From: Roseimaritima sediminicola
Lineage (GTDB): Bacteria > Planctomycetota > Planctomycetia > Pirellulales > Pirellulaceae
Assembly: GCF_009618275.1 (NCBI RefSeq)
Contig: NZ_WIAD01000001.1
Coordinates: 124,001 to 188,000, forward strand
Reading direction: 5' to 3'
DNA length: 64,000 nucleotides
Of this stretch, positions 42,617-51,479 are shown one piece after another. The notes below the pieces were generated by a model. The model ran no database searches and was not told the DNA's origin. It saw only the letters and a list, made by a program, of their open reading frames with translations. Every line of letters begins with the position of its first letter. The stretch's first letter is position 1. A program made the position numbers and the translations under genes.

Positions 42617-43525
42617 CTAACGTTCAACCGAACGCAAAAACTCTGCGATGCCTTGCTGCCAGGGTCTCGGCGCGGGGTCGTTGTGAAGCAGATCCTCGAC
42701 CGGCAAGAATTCCTTGCGCGGCGCGGGCGACGCCTGAAACAGACGCTGTCCCGATTCAAAGGGAATGATCTCGTCGATCTTGCCGTGCATCTGATACAGC
42801 GGACCGCGGTACTTGGCGATGCGTTCTTCCGAGGGGTATCGATTGCGCATCAATAGCCTTACCGGAGCCCAGCGGTACATGTCGGCCGCCACATCGACCA
42901 TCGAATGAAACGTGCGGTCCAGAATGAGGGCTCGAGCCCCTTGGCTGGCCGCCGTGGCCACCGCAACGCCCCCGCCCAGTGAGCGACCGTACAACGTGAT
43001 CTCTTGGGGCGCGATCCCTTCGTGCCGCGCCAACCAACGCTGGGCCGCCACACCGTCGAGCAGCAATCCCGCCTCGTGTGGCTCGCCCTCGCTGCGTCCG
43101 TAGCCCCGGTAGTCGAACACGAAAACCGATGCATCAAGGTTTGCCCGCAACGCATCCATCTCGCCGCCCAACTGACCGACGTGTTCGGCGTTGCCATGAA
43201 AGAAGACCACAAAGCGGCGTGGTTCGGGATGCGGCAGGTACCAACCGTGAAGCCGAGTTCCATCGTCGGCGTGAAAGAACACGTCTTCGACGTCCAAAAG
43301 ATCCGGTTGCCAATTTCCCGCCGCCAACGGCGGACGTGGATAAACCAGGGTGCTTTCAAATGCGACCAACATGCCCAACGCCACGCCATATAAAACGGCT
43401 ACGAACAGGACCACGCGTCGCAGCCGCCGAAGCCAACGACGCGCCGGCAAACCTCCACTGGCTCCCTCGCCAGGCGACGCCTCGCCGGGCTCCGTCGCTG
43501 CGGTCGTGGCGTCGTGATCGCTCAT
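42617..43525 (-). CDS. Membrane-anchored alpha/beta hydrolase
   Basis: A 302-aa serine hydrolase of the ABHD13/Bem46-like type. A helix at about 38-56 (VVLFVAVLYGVALGMLVAF) anchors it, followed by the beta-sheet start FHADDGTRLHGWY and the oxyanion strand VVFFHGNAEH. The nucleophile is in GRSLGGG (S182), the acid is D251 in GKIDEIIP, and the catalytic His is H281 in EDLLHND. ATG 43525 (MSDHDATT) is chosen because the upstream in-frame ATG adds no conserved residues. It lies 58 bases after a small membrane protein gene on the same strand. Substrate unknown, probably an ester. Confidence 0.92.
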   Translation of the reverse strand: MSDHDATTAATEPGEASPGEGASGGLPARRWLRRLRRVVLFVAVLYGVALGMLVAFESTLVYPRPPLAAGNWQPDLLDVEDVFFHADDGTRLHGWYLPHPEPRRFVVFFHGNAEHVGQLGGEMDALRANLDASVFVFDYRGYGRSEGEPHEAGLLLDGVAAQRWLARHEGIAPQEITLYGRSLGGGVAVATAASQGARALILDRTFHSMVDVAADMYRWAPVRLLMRNRYPSEERIAKYRGPLYQMHGKIDEIIPFESGQRLFQASPAPRKEFLPVEDLLHNDPAPRPWQQGIAEFLRSVER

Positions 43526-43583
43526 CCGGCTAGAGAACACTGAAGGGAAGCGATGACGGGAAAACACAAGGCACAGCGGGGCT

Positions 43584-43865
43584 CTAGGACGAAGGCGACT
43601 CGTTCAGGTCCCGCAGCGAAGGGATGATTACCGGGCCCACGACCAAGAACATCAGGGTCCCCATGTGGATCAACCAGGTCGTATCGGACGCGATCACCGT
43701 GCGGACGGTCACCAGCCCCTGCAAGGCCAGCATCACGACGAACCAACGATCGGCCGTGCGAGTCGCTTCACCAAAGGCCAACTTGCTGGCAAACAAAGCC
43801 AGGATGGCCAGCAGCGGGAAGCCCAGCGTATGAAAACCTTCCGCGACGGCCACAAAACTCATCAT
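43584..43865 (-). CDS. Small membrane protein, 93 aa
   Basis: Function unknown. Three hydrophobic segments are visible (LGFPLLAILALFASKLAF, WFVVMLALQGLVTVRTVI and MGTLMFLVVGPVIIPSL). AAGGA six bases before ATG 43865 supports the start. It is followed by the hydrolase gene and may be in an operon with it. Confidence 0.75.
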   Translation of the reverse strand: MMSFVAVAEGFHTLGFPLLAILALFASKLAFGEATRTADRWFVVMLALQGLVTVRTVIASDTTWLIHMGTLMFLVVGPVIIPSLRDLNESPSS

Positions 43866-44128
43866 GACAGATCCTTCCGCAATCGTTGGATAAGGTAAGG
43901 CGAATCCTTCGCCAGCGACAAGGATCGCAGATGCGTCCCGGCAAGAAAAGCTCGATCCTTTAATTATTCTTTGCGGTTTCGCGCAGAAAGTCCAATCGCG
44001 ACCGTCAGAACTGGCAAAGTTTTCCTAAACCACCAAGGTGGCCGAGCCGATACATAGGGTACGCCCGGTTCTCTCCGCCCGGTTTGCCCCCTCCCTCCTC
44101 CCGAGCCCGAGTCATTAGGCCTGTCGCC

Positions 44129-44623
44129 ATGAATTGCTGGAAAGAACGCATCGCCTTCGCTTCCCTTCTCGTGTTGCTCGCAACCACCGCGGGCGGATGC
44201 ACCACGATTTGCGCAAGCCCCGATCTGGAAGCCTACAACACCTACGGCGGCCTCTGGGACCGAACCGAGCGGCACCAGGGACGCGTGGCCAGCGTGTTTG
44301 ATCCGGCTGGCGTCCGCACCGAAGGCCAAATTCGCTCGGTCGATCCCCGCCATAGTTCCCAGGACGGCTCGCGGCGACAGGACACGCGGCGGCAGGACAC
44401 CACCGACGACGCAACGACCGACGAGGGCACTACCGAAGCACTGCCCAGTCCGCCAGAGGTTCCCGAGGATACCGGTTCCCCAGAAACCGATCAGGACTCG
44501 CCTCCTCGGCCGGATCTTCGAGACTTGGAACTGGACGATATCGTGCCACGAGACCGCTCGGGCCGCGACAGCGAAGCGGGCCGTAACGGGGGGCTCGAAC
44601 GCCTGGGACTGCCCGAAGCCTGA
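44129..44623 (+). CDS. Putative lipoprotein with acidic low-complexity tail
   Basis: A 164-aa protein. The signal peptide MNCWKERIAFASLLVLLATT ends at the lipobox AGGC, so a diacylglyceryl cysteine is expected. The mature part is short of hydrophobic residues and rich in Asp, Glu, Pro, Thr and Arg (for example RRQDTRRQDTTDDATTDEG). No family is recognised. The first 45 bases of the longer open frame (from 44084) precede the signal peptide and are unlikely to be coding. Confidence 0.72.
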   Translation: MNCWKERIAFASLLVLLATTAGGCTTICASPDLEAYNTYGGLWDRTERHQGRVASVFDPAGVRTEGQIRSVDPRHSSQDGSRRQDTRRQDTTDDATTDEGTTEALPSPPEVPEDTGSPETDQDSPPRPDLRDLELDDIVPRDRSGRDSEAGRNGGLERLGLPEA

Positions 44624-44655
44624 GCGTCCCGCTTTAGCCAGAGCGTCCCGCTTTA
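44624..44655. repeat. Direct repeat TAAAGCGGGACGCTC beginning at the receiver stop codon
   Basis: On the minus strand TAAAGCGGGACGCTC occurs twice (44655-44641 and, after TGGC, 44636-44622). The first TAA is the stop codon of the receiver gene. Confidence 0.8.
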
Positions 44656-45021
44656 GGGGAGGAACGTCTTCAGGTACTGCAGGAACCCAACGCGATCGAT
44701 CGGCTTGAGCAGGTAACCATCACAGCCGGCTTCGCGACAGCGATCGGGATCCAGATTGCCGGCCGTCATGGCGATGATGGGCGTGGAAATACCGCGATTA
44801 CGGATCGCCAAAGTCGCTTCCAAACCGCTCATCACCGGCATCTGCAGATCCATCAAAATCAAGTCATACGGATGGCGGTCGACATGGGAGCGAACCACGC
44901 GCCGCACGGCTTCGTGACCATCGTAGGCGATATCGATCTGGTCGGCCAAATCTCGCAGATACTGGCTGAGCAGGAAACTGATAGGACGAGTGTCCTCAAC
45001 AATCAAAATGGACCGGCACAT
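44653..45021 (-). CDS. Stand-alone response regulator receiver (CheY-like)
   Basis: A 122-aa single-domain receiver. The acidic pair is VED at the end of strand 1 (ILIVEDTRP), the phospho-acceptor Asp is in LILMDLQMP, the Thr of switch 1 is in IIAMTAGN and the Lys is in GYLLKPID. No output domain exists. ATG 45021 (MCRSILIVED) has GGGAAG nine bases upstream, and the 57 extra bases upstream look non-coding. The hybrid histidine kinase lies upstream on the same strand, 287 bases away, and may phosphorylate it, although the kinase has its own receiver. Confidence 0.93.
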   Translation of the reverse strand: MCRSILIVEDTRPISFLLSQYLRDLADQIDIAYDGHEAVRRVVRSHVDRHPYDLILMDLQMPVMSGLEATLAIRNRGISTPIIAMTAGNLDPDRCREAGCDGYLLKPIDRVGFLQYLKTFLP

Positions 45022-45068
45022 AGTGCTACTTCCCTGCAGCGTGGTGCCCAGTTCCGGATGGGACGTGG

Positions 45069-45083
45069 GTAATATCATATTAC
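45069..45083. promoter_or_regulatory. Perfect AT-rich palindrome GTAATATCATATTAC upstream of the receiver
   Basis: A 7-1-7 inverted repeat, 48 bases before the receiver start, AT-rich in otherwise GC-rich sequence. It could be an operator or part of a promoter. A clear -35/-10 pair is not visible, so this is a candidate only. Confidence 0.4.
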
Positions 45084-45308
45084 GTTCACAATTGAACTAA
45101 AAAGCGGACGAGGCAACAGCCTTTGCAAACCGGATGCCAAAAAAGCCGCCAGAGAAACTAGATAAACGGGGTAAAGGAGGGGCCAACTCCGCTGGCACCC
45201 CGAATCAAGGGTTCACTACGGCGTGTTGGCGACGGATCGGCGTACGATAGGCACCGAAGGACTCGCAGGCTAGAGCGATCAGCAGCCGAAGTGGTTCATG
45301 GTCAACCA

Positions 45309-48300
45309 TCAAGTTGTATGCTCGGCGATCAATTGCAGCAAATGGCGTCGATCCAGTGGTTTACTGGTGTAAGCATCGCACCCGGCTTGGATACAGCGAT
45401 CCAAGTCGGCCTGCAGGGCGTGGGCAGTCAGCGCGATAATCGCGCGGTCGAAGCCTTCTTTACGCAACTGGCGTGCCAGCTCGTAACCATCCATTTGCGG
45501 CATCTGGATATCGGTCAGCACCACGTCGATGGGAAACCGCTCACGCTCGGCCCGCTCGATCATCTGCAGGGCTTGGCGAGCGGTTTCCGCGAGAAAGACT
45601 TCCGCTCCCGCCCCTCCCAGCATTCGCTGAGCCAGAAAACGACTCTCCGGACGATCGTCGACCACTAGGACGCGGCAGTCGAGCGCGGGCAGATCGTCCT
45701 CCTCCTGGGCATCTCGAGCAGCCGATTGCCGAGCCAGCTGCGTCCCCGTCGCCGCTTTTATCTCCTCGGTCACTTCTTGACCGGTCGGCTCTGGCAGATC
45801 CAGCATCAAGGAAAAGGTGCTGCCCTCTCCCACGCGACTCTCCAGCGTCAGACGCCCCCCCAACCGCTCGGCCAACCGCCGACTGATCGCCAGCCCCAAT
45901 CCGGTGCCGCCAATGCTGCGGGTGTCGGAACCATCGAGCTGGGTGAACGGTTCGAACAAGCGTTTCTGGCTGGCGGCGTCGATTCCGATGCCGGTATCGC
46001 GGACCGCGAAACGCAGTCGGGAGGCGGGGCGATCCACATCCACCTCCACGGCGACCTCGCCGCGATCGGTGAACTTCAACGCGTTGCCAACCAGGTTGAT
46101 CAGGATCTGTTTGATCCGCAGTGGGTCGCTGTGGATCACCAAGGGAACTTCCGGCGAGACCCGCAGGGAAAGCGTCAATTGTTTCTCGTCGGCTCGCACG
46201 GCCATCAATTCCCCAATCTCCTGAACCAGTTCGGCCGGCGAAAAGGCCTTTGGCGCAATGGCCAACTTGCCGGATTCGATCTTCGACAGGTCGAGGATGT
46301 CGTTGATGATCTGCAGCAGATGCTTGCCGTTTTCCTGGATCGTTTGGATCAGGTGTTCGTCTTCGGGCCGCTGCGATTGCTCGCCCAACAAATCAGCGAA
46401 CCCCAGGATGGCCGTCATCGGCGTGCGAATTTCATGGCTCATATTGGCCAGGAATTCGGTCTTGGATCGATTGGCCGCGTCGGCTCGCTCGCGGGCTTCG
46501 ACCAGTCGCTGGCGATCAGCCTTTTGCTGGCGGATATCCTGGGTGATGGTTCCCATCGCAAACGGTTGGCCGCTGGTCGGATCGTCGATGCGAAAAACGT
46601 CCCAGAGGACGTCGATGGGCTGGCCGCTGGAGCGGTGCCGCATGCGGATCTCCTGGCAGGCCCCGCCCTCGGCGATGACCCTCCGCACGACTTCGATGGC
46701 CTTGGGCCAGTCGTCCGCAAAAAACAATTCGCGCAGATTGATCTCTTCGGCGGGTTGGTCGAGGTCCAGCCCCACCAAGCGGCGTCCGGCAGCGTTCAAA
46801 AAGATGCCTTTTCCGCTGAGGTCGCAGATGGCAATCAAGTCGTTGGATTGTTGCACCATCTTGCCCAGGGCCGTCAAGCGTTCCTGGTCGCGGAGCCGGT
46901 CGGTGATGTCGATGGCCGAGGGGATCAGGTGCGTGACGCGGCCCGAATCATCGCACATCGGTACGAGCTGGAAATCGATGGTGATGAATTGATTATTGGC
47001 CGCGCGTACCTGGACATCGTAACGCGTCGGGTTCCCCTGGGCCGCTTGCTCGATCGCCTCCCGCAACTGCTGCTGGACCGCCGCGTCGTAGCTCCACCAG
47101 TACGTCTCTTCAAAGCGTTTTCCGAGAACGTCCTCGGGTTCCAACCCGGCCGCATCCAGAGCCGTTCGATTCGCTTCGACCAGGATGCCGTCGGGCGTGC
47201 AAACCCCGGCGAAGGCAAACAGAGAGTCCAATACCCGGCGCAGAAAACGCTCGCTTTGAATCTGTTCGGTGACGTCGTGCTGGATACCGACGAAGTGCGA
47301 CACCTCGCCCTGCGAATCTTCCACCGGCGTCACTCGCAACTCGTTCCAGAAAGAGGAACCATCCTTGCGATAGTTCAACAGCGTCACCTTGCATTCGCGG
47401 CGCTGGCGCAGCGCGCTGCGGATGTGTTCGACGGCCTCGGGATCGGTCTCCGGCCCCTGCAGAAAGCGACAATTCTTGCCCACAATATCGCTGCGTGAGT
47501 AGCCGGTCATGCGTTCGAAACCGGGATTGGCAAACAGGATCGGCTGGTCGTCGGCATTGGCATCGGCGATCACGATCCCGCTGTGGATCGCGTTGATCGC
47601 CCGTTCGCGAAGCCGCAGTTCGAGCTCGCTGTGCACCTCGGCGGTGACGTCCCAGTTGGTTCCGATCATCGTCACCGCCCGGCCCTGCTCATCGCGGCGA
47701 ACCATCGCCTCGCCCGCGATCCAACGCACCTCTCCGCCGGGCCCGACAATGCGAAACTGCGCTTCGTAGTCGCGACGTCCTTCGATCGCCGCGTCGAGGG
47801 CCAACCGAATTCGGCGGCGATCCTGAGGATGGACGGTTTCGAAAAACTGGTCGACGTGCCAGGTTTGATCCACCGGAACGCCGAACAACTCACGTTCCTG
47901 GGCGGTCGTCTCGATGGTCCCCGAGGCGATATCCCACTCAAACACCCCCACGCCCGCGGCCCGCAGCGCCAATGAGAGACGTTGTTCGTTGGTCTGTTGC
48001 TGGTCTTTGTCGGCTTCGTGTTCGCTGAGGTCTTCGGCAACCAGACACAGGCCTTCGACGTTTCCGTTCAACCCGTACTCGGGGCGGATGACGATCGCGC
48101 TGCGCTGCGAGGGACGGCCGTCAGGCATCGACAGAACAACGGTTTCTCGGGCGACCTGGCCCGCCAAGGCACGCTGGAAACTGGGCTGCAAGCGTTGCAG
48201 ATTATCCTGCCCGATCACCTCGGCCAGTGGTCGGCCTTCGACCGCCTGTTGGCCCTGGGTAAAGTCGCGCAGGAAGGCTTGGTTCGCCAAACAAATGCGA

Positions 48301-48458
48301 AGTTCGGACGACAGGTACGCAGTCTTCGAGGCGAACGTATCGGCGATCACACGACAGCGGCGCTCTGCCTGCTCCAGCTGGCGGCGTGTGCGCTGCAGGG
48401 CCGCCTCGACATCCGAGAGGCTGTGGGAGCGCAGCCGCCGATCCGGATCATCTTGCAT
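45309..48458 (-). CDS. LOV-domain hybrid sensor histidine kinase with five PAS-type domains and receiver
   Basis: A 1049-aa cytosolic hybrid kinase without membrane helices. PAS modules at about 40-147, 161-275, 285-398, 405-520 and 530-645 precede HisKA (phospho-His H675 in MSHEIRTP), HATPase (790-885, N-box LVGNALKF, DTGIGI, GTGLGLAI) and a receiver (928-1045, acceptor D983 in LTDIQMP, K1033). The third PAS is a LOV domain: GKNCRFLQG carries the flavin-adduct Cys at 330. LNYRKDGSSFWNEL and HFVGIQHDVT give the flavin contacts and the Gln of the signalling strand. It is therefore likely a blue-light sensor. The gene starts at ATG 48458 with GAGGTG further upstream. Confidence 0.95.
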   Translation of the reverse strand: MQDDPDRRLRSHSLSDVEAALQRTRRQLEQAERRCRVIADTFASKTAYLSSELRICLANQAFLRDFTQGQQAVEGRPLAEVIGQDNLQRLQPSFQRALAGQVARETVVLSMPDGRPSQRSAIVIRPEYGLNGNVEGLCLVAEDLSEHEADKDQQQTNEQRLSLALRAAGVGVFEWDIASGTIETTAQERELFGVPVDQTWHVDQFFETVHPQDRRRIRLALDAAIEGRRDYEAQFRIVGPGGEVRWIAGEAMVRRDEQGRAVTMIGTNWDVTAEVHSELELRLRERAINAIHSGIVIADANADDQPILFANPGFERMTGYSRSDIVGKNCRFLQGPETDPEAVEHIRSALRQRRECKVTLLNYRKDGSSFWNELRVTPVEDSQGEVSHFVGIQHDVTEQIQSERFLRRVLDSLFAFAGVCTPDGILVEANRTALDAAGLEPEDVLGKRFEETYWWSYDAAVQQQLREAIEQAAQGNPTRYDVQVRAANNQFITIDFQLVPMCDDSGRVTHLIPSAIDITDRLRDQERLTALGKMVQQSNDLIAICDLSGKGIFLNAAGRRLVGLDLDQPAEEINLRELFFADDWPKAIEVVRRVIAEGGACQEIRMRHRSSGQPIDVLWDVFRIDDPTSGQPFAMGTITQDIRQQKADRQRLVEARERADAANRSKTEFLANMSHEIRTPMTAILGFADLLGEQSQRPEDEHLIQTIQENGKHLLQIINDILDLSKIESGKLAIAPKAFSPAELVQEIGELMAVRADEKQLTLSLRVSPEVPLVIHSDPLRIKQILINLVGNALKFTDRGEVAVEVDVDRPASRLRFAVRDTGIGIDAASQKRLFEPFTQLDGSDTRSIGGTGLGLAISRRLAERLGGRLTLESRVGEGSTFSLMLDLPEPTGQEVTEEIKAATGTQLARQSAARDAQEEDDLPALDCRVLVVDDRPESRFLAQRMLGGAGAEVFLAETARQALQMIERAERERFPIDVVLTDIQMPQMDGYELARQLRKEGFDRAIIALTAHALQADLDRCIQAGCDAYTSKPLDRRHLLQLIAEHTT

Positions 48459-48788
48459 GGCCTAGCACTCACCTCGCCTACTCGGCCTCGACATCGCAAT
48501 TACCTTCCGATGATCTGAAACGTTTTTTAAGACGGCAAAGCTCTGCAAAGCAACGCCCCGCGGCGGTCGCTCTGCAAGCCAGTGGCCAGCGTATCAAATC
48601 GCGGTGTAGCAGGAGAGCGGAGCTGCGGTGGGAAGCGGGAACAATTGCAAAAAACCAGGAGCCCCCAAATCCGGCGGTTTGCTCGCCGCCCTCACCGAAA
48701 AAAATAGCGAGCTCGGTTTGCAGCCCCATGACGAGCCACAGACCCCGTTGTCGGATCCGCGGCCAGCCTGCGCGATCTTGCGTGCAGA
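48459..48788. other. Non-coding stretch upstream of the kinase gene
   Basis: No convincing gene, RNA or repeat is seen in these 330 bases. The kinase promoter should lie at the left part. Confidence 0.5.
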
Positions 48789-49139
48789 TCAGGCGTCGGT
48801 GGCCGAGGAGATATTGGCCGGTTTGGTGCCGTCTTCCTGCTTGGGCTGGGTCGCCTGCCATTTGGCCACTTCATCAAACTTGGCCTGCAGTTTTCCGGTG
48901 ACACCGCTGCGTTCCGCACCGCGGTGCATGAGGCTATCGCGACAGCGGCCCTCCATGCGGTCCTCGACCTCTTTTTGCAGACGCGTTTTGGCCTGCCGGT
49001 CAAAGCCGGACATCAACAGGTTCTTCAGCATCGGTTCGGCCAACCGGAGGACGTCGACCTGCTTGCCCTGAAGCGCCTCGCAAGACATCTCTGCAAGGTC
49101 GTCAAGGATCTTTTCAATCTGCGGGTTGTACTCGTTCAT
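48789..49139 (-). CDS. Small hypothetical protein, 116 aa
   Basis: Unrecognised. A mostly helical, charged protein starting MNEYNPQIEKILDDLAEMSC, with no signal peptide or membrane helix. Codon use is like the neighbours and the frame is well defined. kbl ends 108 bases upstream on the same strand. It may belong to the same transcript. Confidence 0.68.
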   Translation of the reverse strand: MNEYNPQIEKILDDLAEMSCEALQGKQVDVLRLAEPMLKNLLMSGFDRQAKTRLQKEVEDRMEGRCRDSLMHRGAERSGVTGKLQAKFDEVAKWQATQPKQEDGTKPANISSATDA

Positions 49140-49247
49140 TTCGCATGCCTTTCATGGGCGTCTGGAGGAAACGCCAATGAAACAGGCAAACGCCATACCA
49201 ACGCCGCAGCGAACCGGTGAATTTCAGCTTCCCAGATTCCGGAACGC

Positions 49248-50432
49248 CTAGATTCCCAGCTCCTGTTTGACCGCCGCAAACTGTTCGATCGCCATGTCTA
49301 GGTCGCCGGTGGTGTGAGCGGCGGAGATTTGGGTGCGGATGCGGGCTTTGCCTTCGGGGACAACCGGGTAGGAAAAGCCGATGACGTACACGTCTCGGGC
49401 GAGCATCCGTTCGGCAAACCGCGCGGCCAGAGCGGCGTCACCGAGCATGATCGGCACGATCGGGTGCTCGCCGGGCAACAGTTCGAAACCGACCTGACTG
49501 AGTCCTTCGCGAAACTGTTTGGTGTTGGCGGTCAAACGATCTCGCAGTTCGCTGGAACTGCCGATCAATTCCAGAGCCTTCAGCGAACCACCGACGATGG
49601 GCGGGGCAAGCGTGTTGGAGAACAGGTAGGGACGCGATCGTTGGCGCAGCAGATCGATGATCTCCTGACGGCCGCTGGTGTATCCGCCGCTCGCTCCGCC
49701 CAGCGCCTTACCCAGCGTGCCGGTCAGAATATCGATGCGTTCGACGACGTCGTGATGTTGATGCGTGCCCGCCCCGCCTTCGCCCATAAAACCCACGGCG
49801 TGCGAATCGTCGACCATGACCAGGGCGTCGTACTTGTCGGCCAAGTCACAGATCTCGGGCAGGTTGGCGATGTAGCCGTCCATGGAGAACACGCCGTCGG
49901 TGGCGATCATGCGAAAGCGTGCGCCCGACGCCTCTTTCAACTGGGCCTCCAGGTCCGCCATATCGTTGTTGCGATAGCGATACCGCTGGGCTTTGCACAG
50001 GCGGATCCCGTCGATGATCGACGCGTGATTTAACTGGTCCGAAATCACCGCGTCTTCGCGCGAGAGCAGGGTCTCAAAGAGCCCGCCGTTGGCGTCAAAG
50101 CAGGAACTGTAAAGGATCGTATCGTCGGTCCCGAGGAACGTGCTCAGCCGCTGCTCCAGTTCGCGATGGATCGTCTGAGTCCCGCAGATGAAACGCACCG
50201 AAGCAAGGCCGTAGCCCCACTGCTGCAAAGCCTCGGCGGCGGCCGCGATAACTTCGGGATGTTGGGCTAGGCCCAGGTAGTTGTTCGCGCACAGGTTCAG
50301 CACCGAATGCGAATCGTCGACGCGGACGTGGGCGTTCTGCGGCGATTCGATCAACCGCTCGGCTTTGAAGGTTCCGGCCTCGCGAATGGCCTCGGTCTGT
50401 TCACGCAAATGTTGTTGAAACGATCCGTACAC
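49248..50432 (-). CDS. kbl: Glycine C-acetyltransferase (2-amino-3-ketobutyrate CoA ligase)
   Basis: A 394-aa PLP enzyme that splits 2-amino-3-ketobutyrate with CoA into glycine and acetyl-CoA, the second step of threonine breakdown. The fold-type I motifs are clear: [42 protein letters not shown], the [10 protein letters not shown] cofactor motif and the PLP lysine in [14 protein letters not shown] (about residue 241). A GTG start at 50432 has AAAGGA seven bases upstream, overlapping the tdh stop codon. The longer frame from TTG 50453 overlaps tdh and lacks such a site. It is the downstream partner of tdh. Confidence 0.96.
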   Translation of the reverse strand: MYGSFQQHLREQTEAIREAGTFKAERLIESPQNAHVRVDDSHSVLNLCANNYLGLAQHPEVIAAAAEALQQWGYGLASVRFICGTQTIHRELEQRLSTFLGTDDTILYSSCFDANGGLFETLLSREDAVISDQLNHASIIDGIRLCKAQRYRYRNNDMADLEAQLKEASGARFRMIATDGVFSMDGYIANLPEICDLADKYDALVMVDDSHAVGFMGEGGAGTHQHHDVVERIDILTGTLGKALGGASGGYTSGRQEIIDLLRQRSRPYLFSNTLAPPIVGGSLKALELIGSSSELRDRLTANTKQFREGLSQVGFELLPGEHPIVPIMLGDAALAARFAERMLARDVYVIGFSYPVVPEGKARIRTQISAAHTTGDLDMAIEQFAAVKQELGI

Positions 50433-50443
50433 CAGGGGGTCCT

Positions 50444-51469
50444 TTAATTCCAATTCAAAATGACTTTGCCCGATTGTCCCGACAGCATGGCGTCGAACCC
50501 TTGCTGGAAGTCCTCGGCGGCAAAGCGATGGGTGATCACGGGCGCGAGATCCAGTCCGCCCTGCAGCATGACCGTCATTTTGTACCAGGTTTCATACATT
50601 TCGCGACCGTAGATTCCCTTGATCGTCAACATGTTGAAGACGACGGTGTTCCAGTCGATGGCCATCTCCTTTTCGGGGATCCCCAGCATGGCGATTTTGC
50701 CGCCGTGACACATCTGCTGGAGCATGTCGCGAAACGCGTCGGGATTGCCCGACATTTCCAACCCCACATCGAAGCCTTCGCGCATGCCCAGCTCGCGCTG
50801 GACATCGCCGAGCCGTTCGCTGCGTACGTCCACCGTCCGGGTCGCGCCCAGCTTGGCCGCCAGTTCCAACCGCCAGGGATTGACATCGGTGACGACCACC
50901 GCGCGAGCGCCCGCATAGCGTGCGACGGCCGCGGCCATACAACCGATCGGGCCGGCGCCGGTGATCAACACGTCTTCGCCCAACAGGGGAAACGACAGGG
51001 CGGTGTGCACGGCATTGCCGAACGGATCGAAGATCGCCGCGACGTCGTGATCGATACTCTCATCGTGATGCCAGACGTTGGTCATCGGCAGGGCGATGTA
51101 TTCGGCAAACGCCCCTGGTCGATTGACGCCGATCCCGGCGGTATCGGCACACAGATGTCGGCGTCCGGCCAGACAGTTTCGACAGCGGCCGCAGACCACA
51201 TGCCCTTCGCCACTGACCAGTTCGCCCGGATGGAAGTCCGTGACGTTGCTGCCGACTTCCACGATGCGGCCCACGAATTCATGGCCGACAACCATCGGCA
51301 CGGGGACGGTTCGCGCGGCCCAGTCGTCCCACTTGTAGATGTGGACGTCGGTGCCACAGATCCCGGTTCGTTCGACCCGGATCAGGACATCGTTGATACC
51401 GATGGTCGGCTGGGGCACGTCCTCGAGCCATAAACCGGGTTGCGCCTCCCGTTTGACTAAAGCCTTCAT
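50444..51469 (-). CDS. tdh: L-threonine 3-dehydrogenase
   Basis: A 341-aa zinc alcohol dehydrogenase-type enzyme that oxidises L-threonine with NAD to 2-amino-3-ketobutyrate. Catalytic zinc ligands are C38 (in [12 protein letters not shown]) and H63-E64, and the structural zinc lobe is C93, C96, C99 and C107. The NAD-binding motif is [17 protein letters not shown]. The [11 protein letters not shown] segment is diagnostic for threonine dehydrogenase. kbl starts 11 bases after its stop, and the DUF1080-MsrB gene ends 10 bases before its start, so the three are one operon. Confidence 0.97.
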   Translation of the reverse strand: MKALVKREAQPGLWLEDVPQPTIGINDVLIRVERTGICGTDVHIYKWDDWAARTVPVPMVVGHEFVGRIVEVGSNVTDFHPGELVSGEGHVVCGRCRNCLAGRRHLCADTAGIGVNRPGAFAEYIALPMTNVWHHDESIDHDVAAIFDPFGNAVHTALSFPLLGEDVLITGAGPIGCMAAAVARYAGARAVVVTDVNPWRLELAAKLGATRTVDVRSERLGDVQRELGMREGFDVGLEMSGNPDAFRDMLQQMCHGGKIAMLGIPEKEMAIDWNTVVFNMLTIKGIYGREMYETWYKMTVMLQGGLDLAPVITHRFAAEDFQQGFDAMLSGQSGKVILNWN

Positions 51470-51479
51470 AGAAAGGGGT

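Noticed and set aside
45726-47498. 590-codon open frame on the plus strand
   Set aside because: It is antisense to the LOV kinase, whose motifs are unambiguous. It has no recognisable family pattern.
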